Of a DNA stretch of 64,000 nucleotides, positions 16,904 through 25,481 are shown in pieces. Below the pieces are notes generated by a model, which saw only the letters and a list, made by a program, of their open reading frames with translations, did no database searches and was not told where the DNA came from. This DNA is from Sphingobium sp. B2D3C (GTDB taxonomy: Bacteria > Pseudomonadota > Alphaproteobacteria > Sphingomonadales > Sphingomonadaceae). Position numbers and translations under genes: made by a program. How positions within the stretch are numbered: position 1 is the stretch's first letter; every line of letters begins with the position of its first letter. The stretch is from the NCBI RefSeq assembly GCF_025961835.1, contig NZ_JAOQOK010000001.1, forward strand, positions 2,666,001-2,730,000, written 5' to 3'.

Positions 16904-18630
16904 CCGGCCACCATTTCCGCAAAGGCTGGGGCGCAGAGCCCGAGGAAGACGGGCAATGGCGCTTCTCGCTCTGGTCGCCGGATCGCGAAGCAGTGGCAGT
17001 CGAGATCGACGGCGTATCGGCCGCTTTGGCGCAGGGCGAAGATGGCTGGTTCTCCGGCACCGCTGCGGCTCGACCGGGAGCCTCATACGGCTTTCGCATC
17101 GGGGACAGGCTCTATCCCGACCCGGCAGCGCGGGCACAGATGGGCGATGTTCACGGCCCCTCGCGCCTGGTCGACCCTCGCGCCTTCCAATGGTCCGCCG
17201 ACTGGGCGGGTCTCCCCTGGCATCAGGCGGTCATCTATGAGCTTCATGTCGGGACCTTCACGCCCGAGGGCACATTTGCCGCCGCGCAACGGGCATTGCC
17301 ACGCCTGAAAAGCCTCGGCGTGACGGTCGTCGAGCTGATGCCGGTCGCCCAGTTCGAGGGCGCGCGCGGCTGGGGATATGATGGCGTGCTGCTCTATGCG
17401 CCCCATCCTTGCTATGGCGGTGCGGACGGCCTCAAGCAGTTCGTGGATGCAGCCCACAAGCTCGGCATCGCGGTAATGCTCGACGTGGTGTACAACCATT
17501 TCGGCCCCTCGGGGAATTATCTGCCCGTCTGGTGCCCGTCCTTCTTCCACGCCTCGGCCCGCACGCCCTGGGGGGACGGCATTGCCTTCGATGTGCCCGC
17601 CGTTCGCGCCTTCTTTCTCGACAACGCCCTGTTCTGGCTGGAGGAATATCAGCTCGACGGGCTACGCCTGGACGCCGTTCACGCCATTGCAGACCAGACC
17701 ACCGAGGACTTTCTGGCGGATCTGGGCAAGGCTGTTCGCGCGCGCGACTGGGGACGCCCGATCCATCTCGTGACCGAGGATGAGCGCAACCTCGTCGACT
17801 ATCTCGAGCCGGATGCGCCCTTCAATGCCAGTTGGAACGATGACTGGCACCACGCGATCCACTGCCTGCTGACCGGGGAAGACGAGAGCTATTACGCGCC
17901 CTTTGCCGTCGATCCGCTGGCGGACATCGAAATGGCACTGCGCGATGGATATGTCGAGCAGGGGCAGGAGCGCTCCCCGCATGGCCATTTGCGCGGCGAG
18001 CCATCCGCTCTGTTGCCCCGCACAGCGTTCATCAATTTCCTGAGCAATCACGATCAGGTCGGCAATCGCGCGCAGGGCGAGCGGTTGCATCATCTGGTGG
18101 CGGACCGCGCCGCGCTGCGGGTGGTGACGGTCCTGACGCTGCTGACGCCCTTCACGCCGATGCTGTTCATGGGCGATGAGTTCCTGACCGAAGCGCCGTT
18201 CCTGTTCTTCACGGATTTCACGGGCGATCTGGCTGAAGCGGTGCGCACGGGCCGGGCACGGGAGTTCGAGAAGTTCACATCCTTCGCCGGCACGGTGCCG
18301 GACCCCAATGACCCGCAAACGGCCGCCCGCTCGATGATCGGCCACGCGGCCAACGATGCGCAGCGCGAGCATGAAGCCTTTGTGCGCGATCTTCTCGCGC
18401 TGCGGGCGTTCCATATCACGCCGCTCCTTGCACAGACGGAACGGCCCAAGGCAGTCGTCACGCGCGAGGGCGCGGCGTTCGATGCGCGATGGGAGTTTGA
18501 AACGGCGGCCCTGCACGTCCGCTTGCTGCTTGGCGGCGAGGATTTTTCCACGCCCACCGACCCCTTCTTCGTGGAGGCCGCACAAGGGAGCGGCTTCGCT
18601 TTAGCCGCCGCCGTTCGAAAGGACCAATGA
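16900..18630 (+). CDS. treZ: Malto-oligosyltrehalose trehalohydrolase
   Basis: A 576-residue GH13 enzyme that releases free trehalose from maltooligosyltrehalose. A CBM48-like N-terminal domain (FSLWSPDREAVAVEI) precedes the barrel with YELHVGTFTPEGTF, VVELMPVAQFEGARGWGYDG, nucleophile D258 in DGLRLDAVHAI, acid/base E293 in VTEDER and FLSNHDQVGNRA. These match TreZ better than the related branching enzyme. The ATG overlaps the glgX stop in ATGA, so the 21 codons upstream in the same frame are not used. The treY start overlaps its own stop in the same way. Confidence 0.93.
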   Translation: MTGHHFRKGWGAEPEEDGQWRFSLWSPDREAVAVEIDGVSAALAQGEDGWFSGTAAARPGASYGFRIGDRLYPDPAARAQMGDVHGPSRLVDPRAFQWSADWAGLPWHQAVIYELHVGTFTPEGTFAAAQRALPRLKSLGVTVVELMPVAQFEGARGWGYDGVLLYAPHPCYGGADGLKQFVDAAHKLGIAVMLDVVYNHFGPSGNYLPVWCPSFFHASARTPWGDGIAFDVPAVRAFFLDNALFWLEEYQLDGLRLDAVHAIADQTTEDFLADLGKAVRARDWGRPIHLVTEDERNLVDYLEPDAPFNASWNDDWHHAIHCLLTGEDESYYAPFAVDPLADIEMALRDGYVEQGQERSPHGHLRGEPSALLPRTAFINFLSNHDQVGNRAQGERLHHLVADRAALRVVTVLTLLTPFTPMLFMGDEFLTEAPFLFFTDFTGDLAEAVRTGRAREFEKFTSFAGTVPDPNDPQTAARSMIGHAANDAQREHEAFVRDLLALRAFHITPLLAQTERPKAVVTREGAAFDARWEFETAALHVRLLLGGEDFSTPTDPFFVEAAQGSGFALAAAVRKDQ

Positions 18631-20912
18631 CCATGCGCCATCCCAGCGCCCCCGGCCTCGTCGCGACGTACAGGATTCAGCTGCGGAACGGCGTCGATCT
18701 GGAGGCGGTGCGCGCGCGCATTCCCTGGCTGCAGGCGCTGGGCATCAGCCATATCTACCTCTCGCCGCTGTTCAGCGCCGCGACGGGCTCTACCCATGGC
18801 TATGACGTGACCGATCCCAATCGCGTCGATCCGGTGCTCGGCGGTGACGAGGCCTTTCGCGTGCTGAGCGACGCGGCGCGCGCCGCCGGGCTCGGCATCA
18901 TATTGGACATCGTGCCCAATCATATGGCGTTCACGCCGGAAAATCCCTTCATCGCCGATATCATGCGGCATGGGCAGGAGAGCCGCTTTGCGCCCCTGTT
19001 CGATATCGACTGGGACCGTGGCCCGCTGCAATTCCCGGTTCTGGACGGGACGCCGGCCGATCTTCTGGACGCAGCGCAGCTGGCCTTCTCGCTCGTCGGC
19101 AATGATCAGACCCTGCGCGTCTACGACAAGCATTACCCCCTGCGAGCGACACCGCTGACGGAGCGGCTGGCGGGCGGGGAGACGTTGGACGAAGGTCTGC
19201 TGGCGCAGCTGCTCGATGAACAGCGTTGGCAGATCGGCCATTGGCAGGAGGATGGCGGCGACATCGTCCACCGGCGCTTCTTCAACGTCACCGATCTGAT
19301 CGGGGTGCGACAGGAAGACCCCGAGGTCTTCGAGTTCACCCATCGCTGGATTGTGGAGCAGGTTCGGGCCGGGCGCGTCCAGGGCGTCCGCGTCGACCAT
19401 ATCGATGGGCTGGCCCGCCCGCTCAGCTACCTCCGCCGGCTGCGCGAGGCGCTGGGCTTCATCCCCATCTGGGTGGAGAAGATCGTCAAGGAAGGCGAGC
19501 CGCTGGCGCCGGGCTGGCCGGTCGAGGGCATGAGCGGTTATGAGTTCATGGCGCCGGTCACCCAATTGCTGACCCCGCCGGAAGGGCTGGATGCCTTGGC
19601 GGCCGCGGCGCGCGCGCATGTGCCGACGGACTATGCCCTTGAGGTGCGCGGCGTTCGCCGTACGATGCTGTACACCGTCTTTACGCCCGAGCTCGACCGG
19701 GTGACCGATGCGGCCATCATGGCACTGGCAGGATCGCCCGTCGCAGCGCCGGAGGTGCGCGCGGCCATCGTGCAGCTTGCGATGCACTGGCCGGTCTATC
19801 GCTCCTACGCCGCCGACGTGATGCCGCCGGGCGACTTATGCGCGCAGGCTCTCGCCGGTGCGCGTGGCGATCCGCACCCAAGCGGGATGCTGGGGCCCGT
19901 GTTCAGTCTGCTGTCTGCCCCGGACGATCCGCTGGCGCGCGCCTTTGCAGCCCGGTTCGAGCAACTGACCGGCGCGCTCACCGCCAAGTCCGAGGAGGAT
20001 ACGGTCTTCTATCGGTCCATCGCCTATCTGCCGTTTTGCGAGGTGGGCGCCGCCCCGGACCTCCAGCCGATCGACCTTGAGCGCTTTGCGGCGCGCATGA
20101 ACGAGCGTGCGTCCGAGACGCCCTGCGCGCTCAATGCCCTCTCTACCCATGACACCAAGCGCTCGGCCGATGCCAGGGCCGCGATCATCGCCTTGGCCGC
20201 CTTCCCGAAACTGGGCGTGCGCCTCTATGGAGAGGCACTGGCACGAGCGCAGGACCGCGCATTGCCGCCGCGCTGGGGCATCTATGCCATCCAGTGCGCG
20301 CTGATGATGCTCGATCAGCCGGAAGCCGCGCAACGCATTGCGGACCACATGGCCAAGGCCATGCGCGAGGCGAAGCTCGAATCCAGCTATGAGGAGCCGG
20401 CGCTTGAGATGGAAAACGGCGTGACCGAGCTTGCACTGTCCCTGATGGCCTCGCTTGAAGACGGCGCGCTGTGGTCGGCCGACGAGCGACAGGCGTTCCT
20501 GCAGACATGGGAAGCGCTCATAATGGCGCAGACCGCCCTCCAGATCACCGCGCCCGGGGTGCCGGACATCTATCAGGGCACGGAAATCGTCGCGATCGCC
20601 CTGACCGACCCGGACAATCGCCGAGCCGTGGACTGGGACGCGATCGCCTCCGGCCCAGCCGGGCGCGATGCCCGCAAGCTAAAGCTGACACAGGACCTGC
20701 TCGCGCGCCGCCGGGAGGATGCAGAACTGTTCGCTATGGGCAGCTATCGGCTGGAGCGGACCCCGGAGGGGCTGCGCGTGACCCGGGCATGGCAGAACCG
20801 CGCAGTCACCATCGACATTCCCCTGCCCGACCTGATCGCCGGCCCCGATGCGGCGGCGCGAGGCGCGCATGATCGACCCCACGAAACGCAAGGAACCCAA
20901 TATGGACGATGA
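18627..20912 (+). CDS. treY: Malto-oligosyltrehalose synthase
   Basis: A 761-residue GH13 intramolecular transglucosidase that turns the reducing end of a maltodextrin into a trehalose unit. Typical TreY motifs are ATYRIQLRNGVDLE at the N terminus, SHIYLSPLFSAATGSTHGYDV, DIVPNHMAF, the nucleophile D257 in VRVDHIDGLARP, LSTHDTKRSADARA, and TAPGVPDIYQGTE near the C terminus. The length is on the short side for the family, whose members often exceed 800 residues, but all expected motifs are present. It starts in an ATGA overlap with treZ. The last few codons overlap the start of the DUF2934 gene by 11 bases. Confidence 0.94.
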   Translation: MTMRHPSAPGLVATYRIQLRNGVDLEAVRARIPWLQALGISHIYLSPLFSAATGSTHGYDVTDPNRVDPVLGGDEAFRVLSDAARAAGLGIILDIVPNHMAFTPENPFIADIMRHGQESRFAPLFDIDWDRGPLQFPVLDGTPADLLDAAQLAFSLVGNDQTLRVYDKHYPLRATPLTERLAGGETLDEGLLAQLLDEQRWQIGHWQEDGGDIVHRRFFNVTDLIGVRQEDPEVFEFTHRWIVEQVRAGRVQGVRVDHIDGLARPLSYLRRLREALGFIPIWVEKIVKEGEPLAPGWPVEGMSGYEFMAPVTQLLTPPEGLDALAAAARAHVPTDYALEVRGVRRTMLYTVFTPELDRVTDAAIMALAGSPVAAPEVRAAIVQLAMHWPVYRSYAADVMPPGDLCAQALAGARGDPHPSGMLGPVFSLLSAPDDPLARAFAARFEQLTGALTAKSEEDTVFYRSIAYLPFCEVGAAPDLQPIDLERFAARMNERASETPCALNALSTHDTKRSADARAAIIALAAFPKLGVRLYGEALARAQDRALPPRWGIYAIQCALMMLDQPEAAQRIADHMAKAMREAKLESSYEEPALEMENGVTELALSLMASLEDGALWSADERQAFLQTWEALIMAQTALQITAPGVPDIYQGTEIVAIALTDPDNRRAVDWDAIASGPAGRDARKLKLTQDLLARRREDAELFAMGSYRLERTPEGLRVTRAWQNRAVTIDIPLPDLIAGPDAAARGAHDRPHETQGTQYGR

Positions 20913-21183
20913 CCAGTATCAGACGATCAGTAAGCGGGCCTATGAGCTGTGGGAAGCCGAAGGCCGCCCCCATGGGCGTGACCGCGAGCATTGGGAGCAG
21001 GTAGAACAGGAAGTCCTGAGCCAGCAGCAACAGCAGGCTGCCTCCCCTGCCGATGATGCTGACCTATCCCTGCCGCAGGAGCAGAGCGAAACGATGGCTG
21101 CCGCCAGTTCCCCGGCTTCGACGGCGCTGCCGGCCAAAAAGGCATCGGCAGCTGGCCGCGCGAAGAAAGCCAAAACGCCCTGA
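20902..21183 (+). CDS. Small DUF2934-domain protein
   Basis: A 93-residue acidic protein. Residues 1-40 form a DUF2934 helix pair (ISKRAYELWEAEGRPHGRD, then EHWEQVEQEV), followed by a glutamine run, a low-complexity Ala/Pro/Ser stretch and a lysine-rich tail (AKKASAAGRAKKAKTP). The start at 20902 is chosen because AAGGA lies 7 bases upstream; longer in-frame starts at 20848 and 20869 lie inside treY. DUF2934 proteins have no established biochemical function, but they recur beside trehalose, glycogen and stress genes in alpha- and betaproteobacteria. The basic tail could bind nucleic acid or polyanions. It lies in the operon between treY and malQ. Confidence 0.8.
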   Translation: MDDDQYQTISKRAYELWEAEGRPHGRDREHWEQVEQEVLSQQQQQAASPADDADLSLPQEQSETMAAASSPASTALPAKKASAAGRAKKAKTP

Positions 21184-21194
21184 GGCCGGGCGCT

Positions 21195-23183
21195 GTGCCT
21201 GACGATGAAATTCTAGCCCTGGCGCACGCGGCAGGGCTCGCGATCCATTGGAAGGATGCCGACGGCCTCGCGCATAGCGTGTCGCAGGACACGCTTCGAG
21301 CGGCCCTGCAGGCACTGGGCTATGCCGCCGAGACGGATGCGCAGCGGGCGCAGGTTTGGACCAAACTGACTGAAGAGGCCGCGCGGAATCCGGACTTTCT
21401 GAGTGCGGATGCCGGCCAGCCCGTCCCTTTGCCGGATGGGCTGGCGGCTGAAGCCTCTGCAGAGGTCACCTATGAGGACGGCAGCGCAGGCCGTCTCGCC
21501 ATCCACGATGGTCAACTGCCGGCCTTCACCGCAATCGGCTATCATCGGGTCGACATCGCAGGCCATGTCTTTACCTTGGCGGTGGCGCCGCCCCGATGCT
21601 GCGAGCTGGCAGATCCCGCCATTTGGGGGCCAGCGATCCAGATCCCTTCGCTGCGCGGCGAGAGGATGTACGGCACCTTCGACGACCTGCGCGTGGCGGG
21701 CTTCGGCTTTGCAGAGCAAGGCGCCGATCTGCTGGCGATCAGTCCGGTCCATGCGCTGGTGCCGGGTTCCGCTCGCCATTTCAGCCCCTATGCGCCGTCC
21801 AGCCGTACCTATCTCAACACCCTGCTGGCCGATGCGCCTGTTTCGCCGCCCGATCATGCCAATGATGAACTGATCGACTGGACCGCAGCCCGGGACGCGG
21901 CGCTTCTCAAGCAGCGCGCCACCTTCGCGGCGCTCGACGAGGAGACCCAGCGCGCAGTCTGGGACGAGGCGCAACCCGACCCCGCCCTGATCCGCCAAGC
22001 GCTGTTCGACGCGCTCTCGATCGAGTTTCGCGGCCACCCCTGGCAGCGCTGGCCGGCCGCGTTTCAAAACCCGCAAAGCCCGGCCGTCGACCATTTCGCC
22101 CGGAGCCACTGGCAGGAGGTTGCGGTTCACATTCTGGCGCAGACCCAGACCGACCGGATGTTGGGCGCGGTGCAGGCCTCGGCGCGTGCCGCAGGGATGC
22201 GCATTGGCCTGATCGCCGACCTCGCCGTGGGGGTCGATCCCGGAGGGAGCGACGTCTGGAGCGATCCGGATGGCTTTCTGCGCGGCCTCACCATCGGCGC
22301 CCCACCCGATCCGCTCGGCCCCGAGGGGCAGAATTGGGGCCTCACCACCTATTCGCCGCACGCCCTGCGCGCGCAGGGCTTCCGCCCATGGATCCGGATG
22401 ATCCGGGCGGCCCTGCGCCATGCCGGCGGCCTCCGCATCGATCATGCGTTCGGACTACGCCGCTTGTGGGTCATCCCCGAGGGCGCGCCCAGCACGGAGG
22501 GCGTCTATCTCGACTATCCGTTCGCCGATCTGCTGCGGATCCTGGCCATCGAAAGTCATCGCAGTCAGGCGCTCATCATTGCCGAAGATCTTGGGACGGC
22601 GCCCGAGGGCTTCATGGAAATCTTGGCCGCGCGGGGTATATTGGGCATGAGCGTGCTGTGGTTCGAGCGGGACGCCCACGGCAAATTCGCCGCCGCCTCG
22701 GCCTATCGTCCGCACAGCGTCGCGATGACCGGCACCCACGACACGCCGACCGTCGCCGGCTGGTGGCGCGCGCGCGATCTGGAATGGCGGCAGAGCCTGC
22801 AGCCCGAGACGCCCGCAGACCATGACCGGCGCGCCGAGGAGCGCGAGCATCTGTGGAACCTGCTGGCCGGCGCGCCCGAGGCGCTGGCCAGCGCTTCGAC
22901 GGACAGCGTGGTCGATGCCGCTCTCGCCCACATCGCCCAGGCACCGACGCCGGTGAAGATCATCTCGATCGAGGATCTGCTGGGCCTTGAGGAACAGCCC
23001 AACCTTCCCGGCACGCTCGACGAGCACCCCAATTGGCGCCGCCGCCTGCCCGCCCCGATCGACGCCCTGCTCCGACGACCGGAGGTCGCGCGCCGCACAA
23101 AGATGCTGCGCGATCTTTGCGGGCGCAAGGCGGACACGTCCGTCGATGCCCCCCCATGGCGACCTGATGAAATTCGGGGATAG
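21195..23183 (+). CDS. malQ: 4-alpha-glucanotransferase (amylomaltase)
   Basis: A 662-residue GH77 enzyme that moves alpha-1,4-glucan segments between maltodextrins and releases glucose. The N-terminal 150 residues are the extra beta domain of the longer E. coli-type MalQ. The barrel has SPVHAL followed by SPYAPSSRTYLN, the nucleophile D416 in LRIDHAFGLRRLW, the acid/base glutamate in IIAEDLGTAPEGF, and GTHDTPTVAGWW. The start is GTG at 21195, 11 bases after the DUF2934 stop. In this operon it would recycle the short maltooligosaccharides left by TreY/TreZ into longer chains. It is the last gene of the glg-tre unit. Confidence 0.93.
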   Translation: MPDDEILALAHAAGLAIHWKDADGLAHSVSQDTLRAALQALGYAAETDAQRAQVWTKLTEEAARNPDFLSADAGQPVPLPDGLAAEASAEVTYEDGSAGRLAIHDGQLPAFTAIGYHRVDIAGHVFTLAVAPPRCCELADPAIWGPAIQIPSLRGERMYGTFDDLRVAGFGFAEQGADLLAISPVHALVPGSARHFSPYAPSSRTYLNTLLADAPVSPPDHANDELIDWTAARDAALLKQRATFAALDEETQRAVWDEAQPDPALIRQALFDALSIEFRGHPWQRWPAAFQNPQSPAVDHFARSHWQEVAVHILAQTQTDRMLGAVQASARAAGMRIGLIADLAVGVDPGGSDVWSDPDGFLRGLTIGAPPDPLGPEGQNWGLTTYSPHALRAQGFRPWIRMIRAALRHAGGLRIDHAFGLRRLWVIPEGAPSTEGVYLDYPFADLLRILAIESHRSQALIIAEDLGTAPEGFMEILAARGILGMSVLWFERDAHGKFAAASAYRPHSVAMTGTHDTPTVAGWWRARDLEWRQSLQPETPADHDRRAEEREHLWNLLAGAPEALASASTDSVVDAALAHIAQAPTPVKIISIEDLLGLEEQPNLPGTLDEHPNWRRRLPAPIDALLRRPEVARRTKMLRDLCGRKADTSVDAPPWRPDEIRG

Positions 23184-23232
23184 CGACCCCATATAGGACC
23201 TATCGCAGACACAGATGCGGGAGCAGGCGAGC

Positions 23233-23496
23233 ATGGCCAATGGCTGGGCGCCCGACGGCGCCGTTCAGGATCAGATTGACGACAGCGTGAAAGACGCTCT
23301 GGCAACCGCCCGGGCGCGGATGCCATCGGGCCCCGGCACCCTGGCGTGCGAGGAATGCGGCGAGGAAATCCCCGAGGCGCGCAGAAAGGCGCTGCCTGGC
23401 GCGCGGACCTGCGTCGCCTGCCAGTCGGCACGCGACAGGCGCCCGTCGTTTTCCGCCATCAACCGACGCGGCAGCAAGGACAGCCAGTTGCGGTGA
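23233..23496 (+). CDS. Small DksA/TraR-type C4 zinc-finger protein
   Basis: An 87-residue protein. The N-terminal half is helical (VQDQIDDSVKDALATARARM) and the C-terminal half has a four-cysteine zinc finger, CEECGEEIPEARR followed by CVACQSARD, the signature of the DksA/TraR family. Full DksA is about 150 residues and inserts a coiled-coil into the RNA polymerase secondary channel; this short TraR-like form could do the same, but that is inference. The ATG at 23233 has a GGGAGCAGG ribosome site; another ATG at 23215 is in frame. It lies 10 bases upstream of the AlkB-like gene and is probably co-transcribed with it. Confidence 0.82.
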   Translation: MANGWAPDGAVQDQIDDSVKDALATARARMPSGPGTLACEECGEEIPEARRKALPGARTCVACQSARDRRPSFSAINRRGSKDSQLR

Positions 23497-23506
23497 GGCC
23501 GCCTGC

Positions 23507-24082
23507 ATGACGATGCTCGACCTGTTCGATACGCCCCTTGTGCCCGGCCTGAACGCACGCGCCGACATCATCGATGGCCGGGAGGAAGCCGCGCTGATCG
23601 AGCGGATCGACGCACTGGACCTCGCGCCTTTCCGGTTCCAGCAGTGGACCGGCAAGCGCCTCACCCACTCCTTTGGATGGCGCTACGATTTCGAGACCGG
23701 CAGCTTCGGGACGACCGACCCCATACCCGACTGGCTGCTCCCGCTCAGAGCCCGCGCCGCCCGCTTCGCGGGGCTCGCTGCTGACGATCTCGTCCAGTCG
23801 CTGCTGACCCGCTATGACGCGGGGGCCGGCATCGGCTGGCACAGGGATCGGCCGGTGTTCGAGCATGTCGTGGGCATCTCGCTCGGCAGCGATGCGGTGC
23901 TGCGGCTGCGCCGGCGCCATTCGGGCGGCTTCGAACGCGCGAAGCTCGAACTGGCCCCGCGGTCGGTCTACCATCTGTCCGGCGAGGTCCGCCACGACTG
24001 GGAACACAGCATCGCGCCGATGACCCAGCCGCGCTGGTCGATCACCTTCCGCAGCCTATCCGACAAAGGGCGTAGGGGCTGA
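23507..24082 (+). CDS. AlkB-like 2-oxoglutarate/Fe(II) dioxygenase
   Basis: A 191-residue member of the AlkB-like 2OG-Fe(II) oxygenase superfamily. The iron ligands are visible as H112-x-D114 in GWHRDRP and H167 in HDWEHSI, and the 2-oxoglutarate-binding arginine is in RWSITFRSL. LTRYDAGAGIGWH matches the YxxGxxIxxH region of AlkB enzymes. Such proteins remove methyl groups from alkylated DNA, RNA or protein with release of formaldehyde; the substrate here cannot be told. It lacks the N-terminal nucleotide-recognition lid of E. coli AlkB and is closer to the short bacterial type. It converges on the efflux operon, and the 25 bases between them show no terminator. Confidence 0.87.
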   Translation: MTMLDLFDTPLVPGLNARADIIDGREEAALIERIDALDLAPFRFQQWTGKRLTHSFGWRYDFETGSFGTTDPIPDWLLPLRARAARFAGLAADDLVQSLLTRYDAGAGIGWHRDRPVFEHVVGISLGSDAVLRLRRRHSGGFERAKLELAPRSVYHLSGEVRHDWEHSIAPMTQPRWSITFRSLSDKGRRG

Positions 24083-24107
24083 GCCAGCCTCCCAAAGCTA
24101 ATGCAGG

Positions 24108-25481
24108 TCAACGCGCGTCGCTCTCCCAGCCGCCGCCCAGCACCTGATACAGAGTGACCAGGGCGTTGAGCTGATCGGAGCGCAGTTGCACCAGCGCGAG
24201 GTCGGCGGAGAGCAGGGCGCGCTGTGCATCGAGTTCTTCCAGATAACTGCTGTAGCCCGCACGATAGCGATTGGTCGCATGACGCAATGCGTCGGCAATG
24301 GCTGCCCTCTGCGCCTCGGCGCTCGCGCGCTGCTGGCGGAGGCTGGCGACATTGCCCAGCGCATTCTCCACCTCACCGAACGCGGTCAGGGCCGTCTTGC
24401 GATAGGTAAAGGCGGCCTGATCGCGGCGGGCGGCGGCCGTTTCCACGCCGGCGCGCAAGCGCCCGCCCTCGAACAAGGGCGCCAGCACACTGCCGCCGAC
24501 GGACCAGATCGTTACCGGGTTCGCCAACGCGCTGCTGAAAATCGCGCCGGCCGCAGCAGACAGGCGAAGGCTCGGCAGGAACTGCTTGCGCGCGGCTGAC
24601 AGGGTGGAATCCGATGCGGCCAGAGCGAACTCTGCCTGCGCGATGTCGGGCCGGCGGCGCAGCAGCTCGGACGGCAGCCCCTGATCGGGCACGGACGGCG
24701 CGACGAGGGCGTCGAGCGATCCGCCGCGCTGGATCACGCCTGGCACATCCCCCGTCAACAGGCGCAGGGCATTCTCCTGCCGCAGGATCGCCAGATCGAC
24801 CTGCGGGAGGATGATGGCTGCGGCCTGATATTCCGCCTCGGCCTGGCGCAGTTCCAGCTGGGAGGTGTAGCCGGCCTCGGCGCGGGAGCGGGCAATGCGG
24901 AGGCTTTCGGCCCGTGCCGTGATCGTCCGGCGGACGACGTCGCGACGCGCATCGAGGGCCAGCAGCGTGATGTAGCCCGATGCCGTGGCCGCGCCGACCG
25001 AAAGCGCCGTCGCATCACGGGCGGCCTGACTGGCCAACCAGGCCGATCTCGCCGCCGATGTCTGATCGTCGATCCTGCCGAACAGATCGAGTTCATAAGC
25101 CACCTGCAGCGCAGGCTGGGCGCTGGTGCCCTCTGTCGCCTGGCCGAACGGGTTGAGCGATCGGCCGTGGGAGCCGGCGGCGGTCGCATCCAGCGTGGGG
25201 AAAAGCTGCGCGCGCGCCAGCCGCTCCTGCGCCCGCGCTTCGCGGACCCGCGCGGTGGCGATAGCCATGTCGACATTGTTGGCGATCGCGGTCTCGACCA
25301 GTTGGGCCAGCGCGGGATCATTGAACGCCCGCCACCAGCCGGCATTGACCGCTCCCTCTCCCGCCACGGCGTTTTGCCAGCCGGCAGGCGGCGTGACCGC
25401 AGCCGACGGGGGCAGCGGCGTCGGTGGCGCCATGCAACCGGAGAGGCACACGACGCCCAGCAAGGCGATGGCCGACCGCAT
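24108..25481 (-). CDS. Outer-membrane efflux lipoprotein (NodT/OprM type)
   Basis: A 457-residue TolC-like outer-membrane channel. A lipoprotein signal peptide ends in LSGC (C16). Two repeats of an outer membrane efflux domain follow; LVETAIANNVDMAIATARV, AYELDLFGRIDDQ and DLALVQLRSDQLNALVTLYQVLGGGW are typical of the NodT subgroup. The channel takes substrates from the inner-membrane pump across the outer membrane. The start ATG at 25481 shares its A with the stop of the adaptor gene (TGATG); a GTG directly before it is also possible. It is the last gene of the MFS-adaptor-channel operon. Confidence 0.93.
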   Translation of the reverse strand: MRSAIALLGVVCLSGCMAPPTPLPPSAAVTPPAGWQNAVAGEGAVNAGWWRAFNDPALAQLVETAIANNVDMAIATARVREARAQERLARAQLFPTLDATAAGSHGRSLNPFGQATEGTSAQPALQVAYELDLFGRIDDQTSAARSAWLASQAARDATALSVGAATASGYITLLALDARRDVVRRTITARAESLRIARSRAEAGYTSQLELRQAEAEYQAAAIILPQVDLAILRQENALRLLTGDVPGVIQRGGSLDALVAPSVPDQGLPSELLRRRPDIAQAEFALAASDSTLSAARKQFLPSLRLSAAAGAIFSSALANPVTIWSVGGSVLAPLFEGGRLRAGVETAAARRDQAAFTYRKTALTAFGEVENALGNVASLRQQRASAEAQRAAIADALRHATNRYRAGYSSYLEELDAQRALLSADLALVQLRSDQLNALVTLYQVLGGGWESDAR

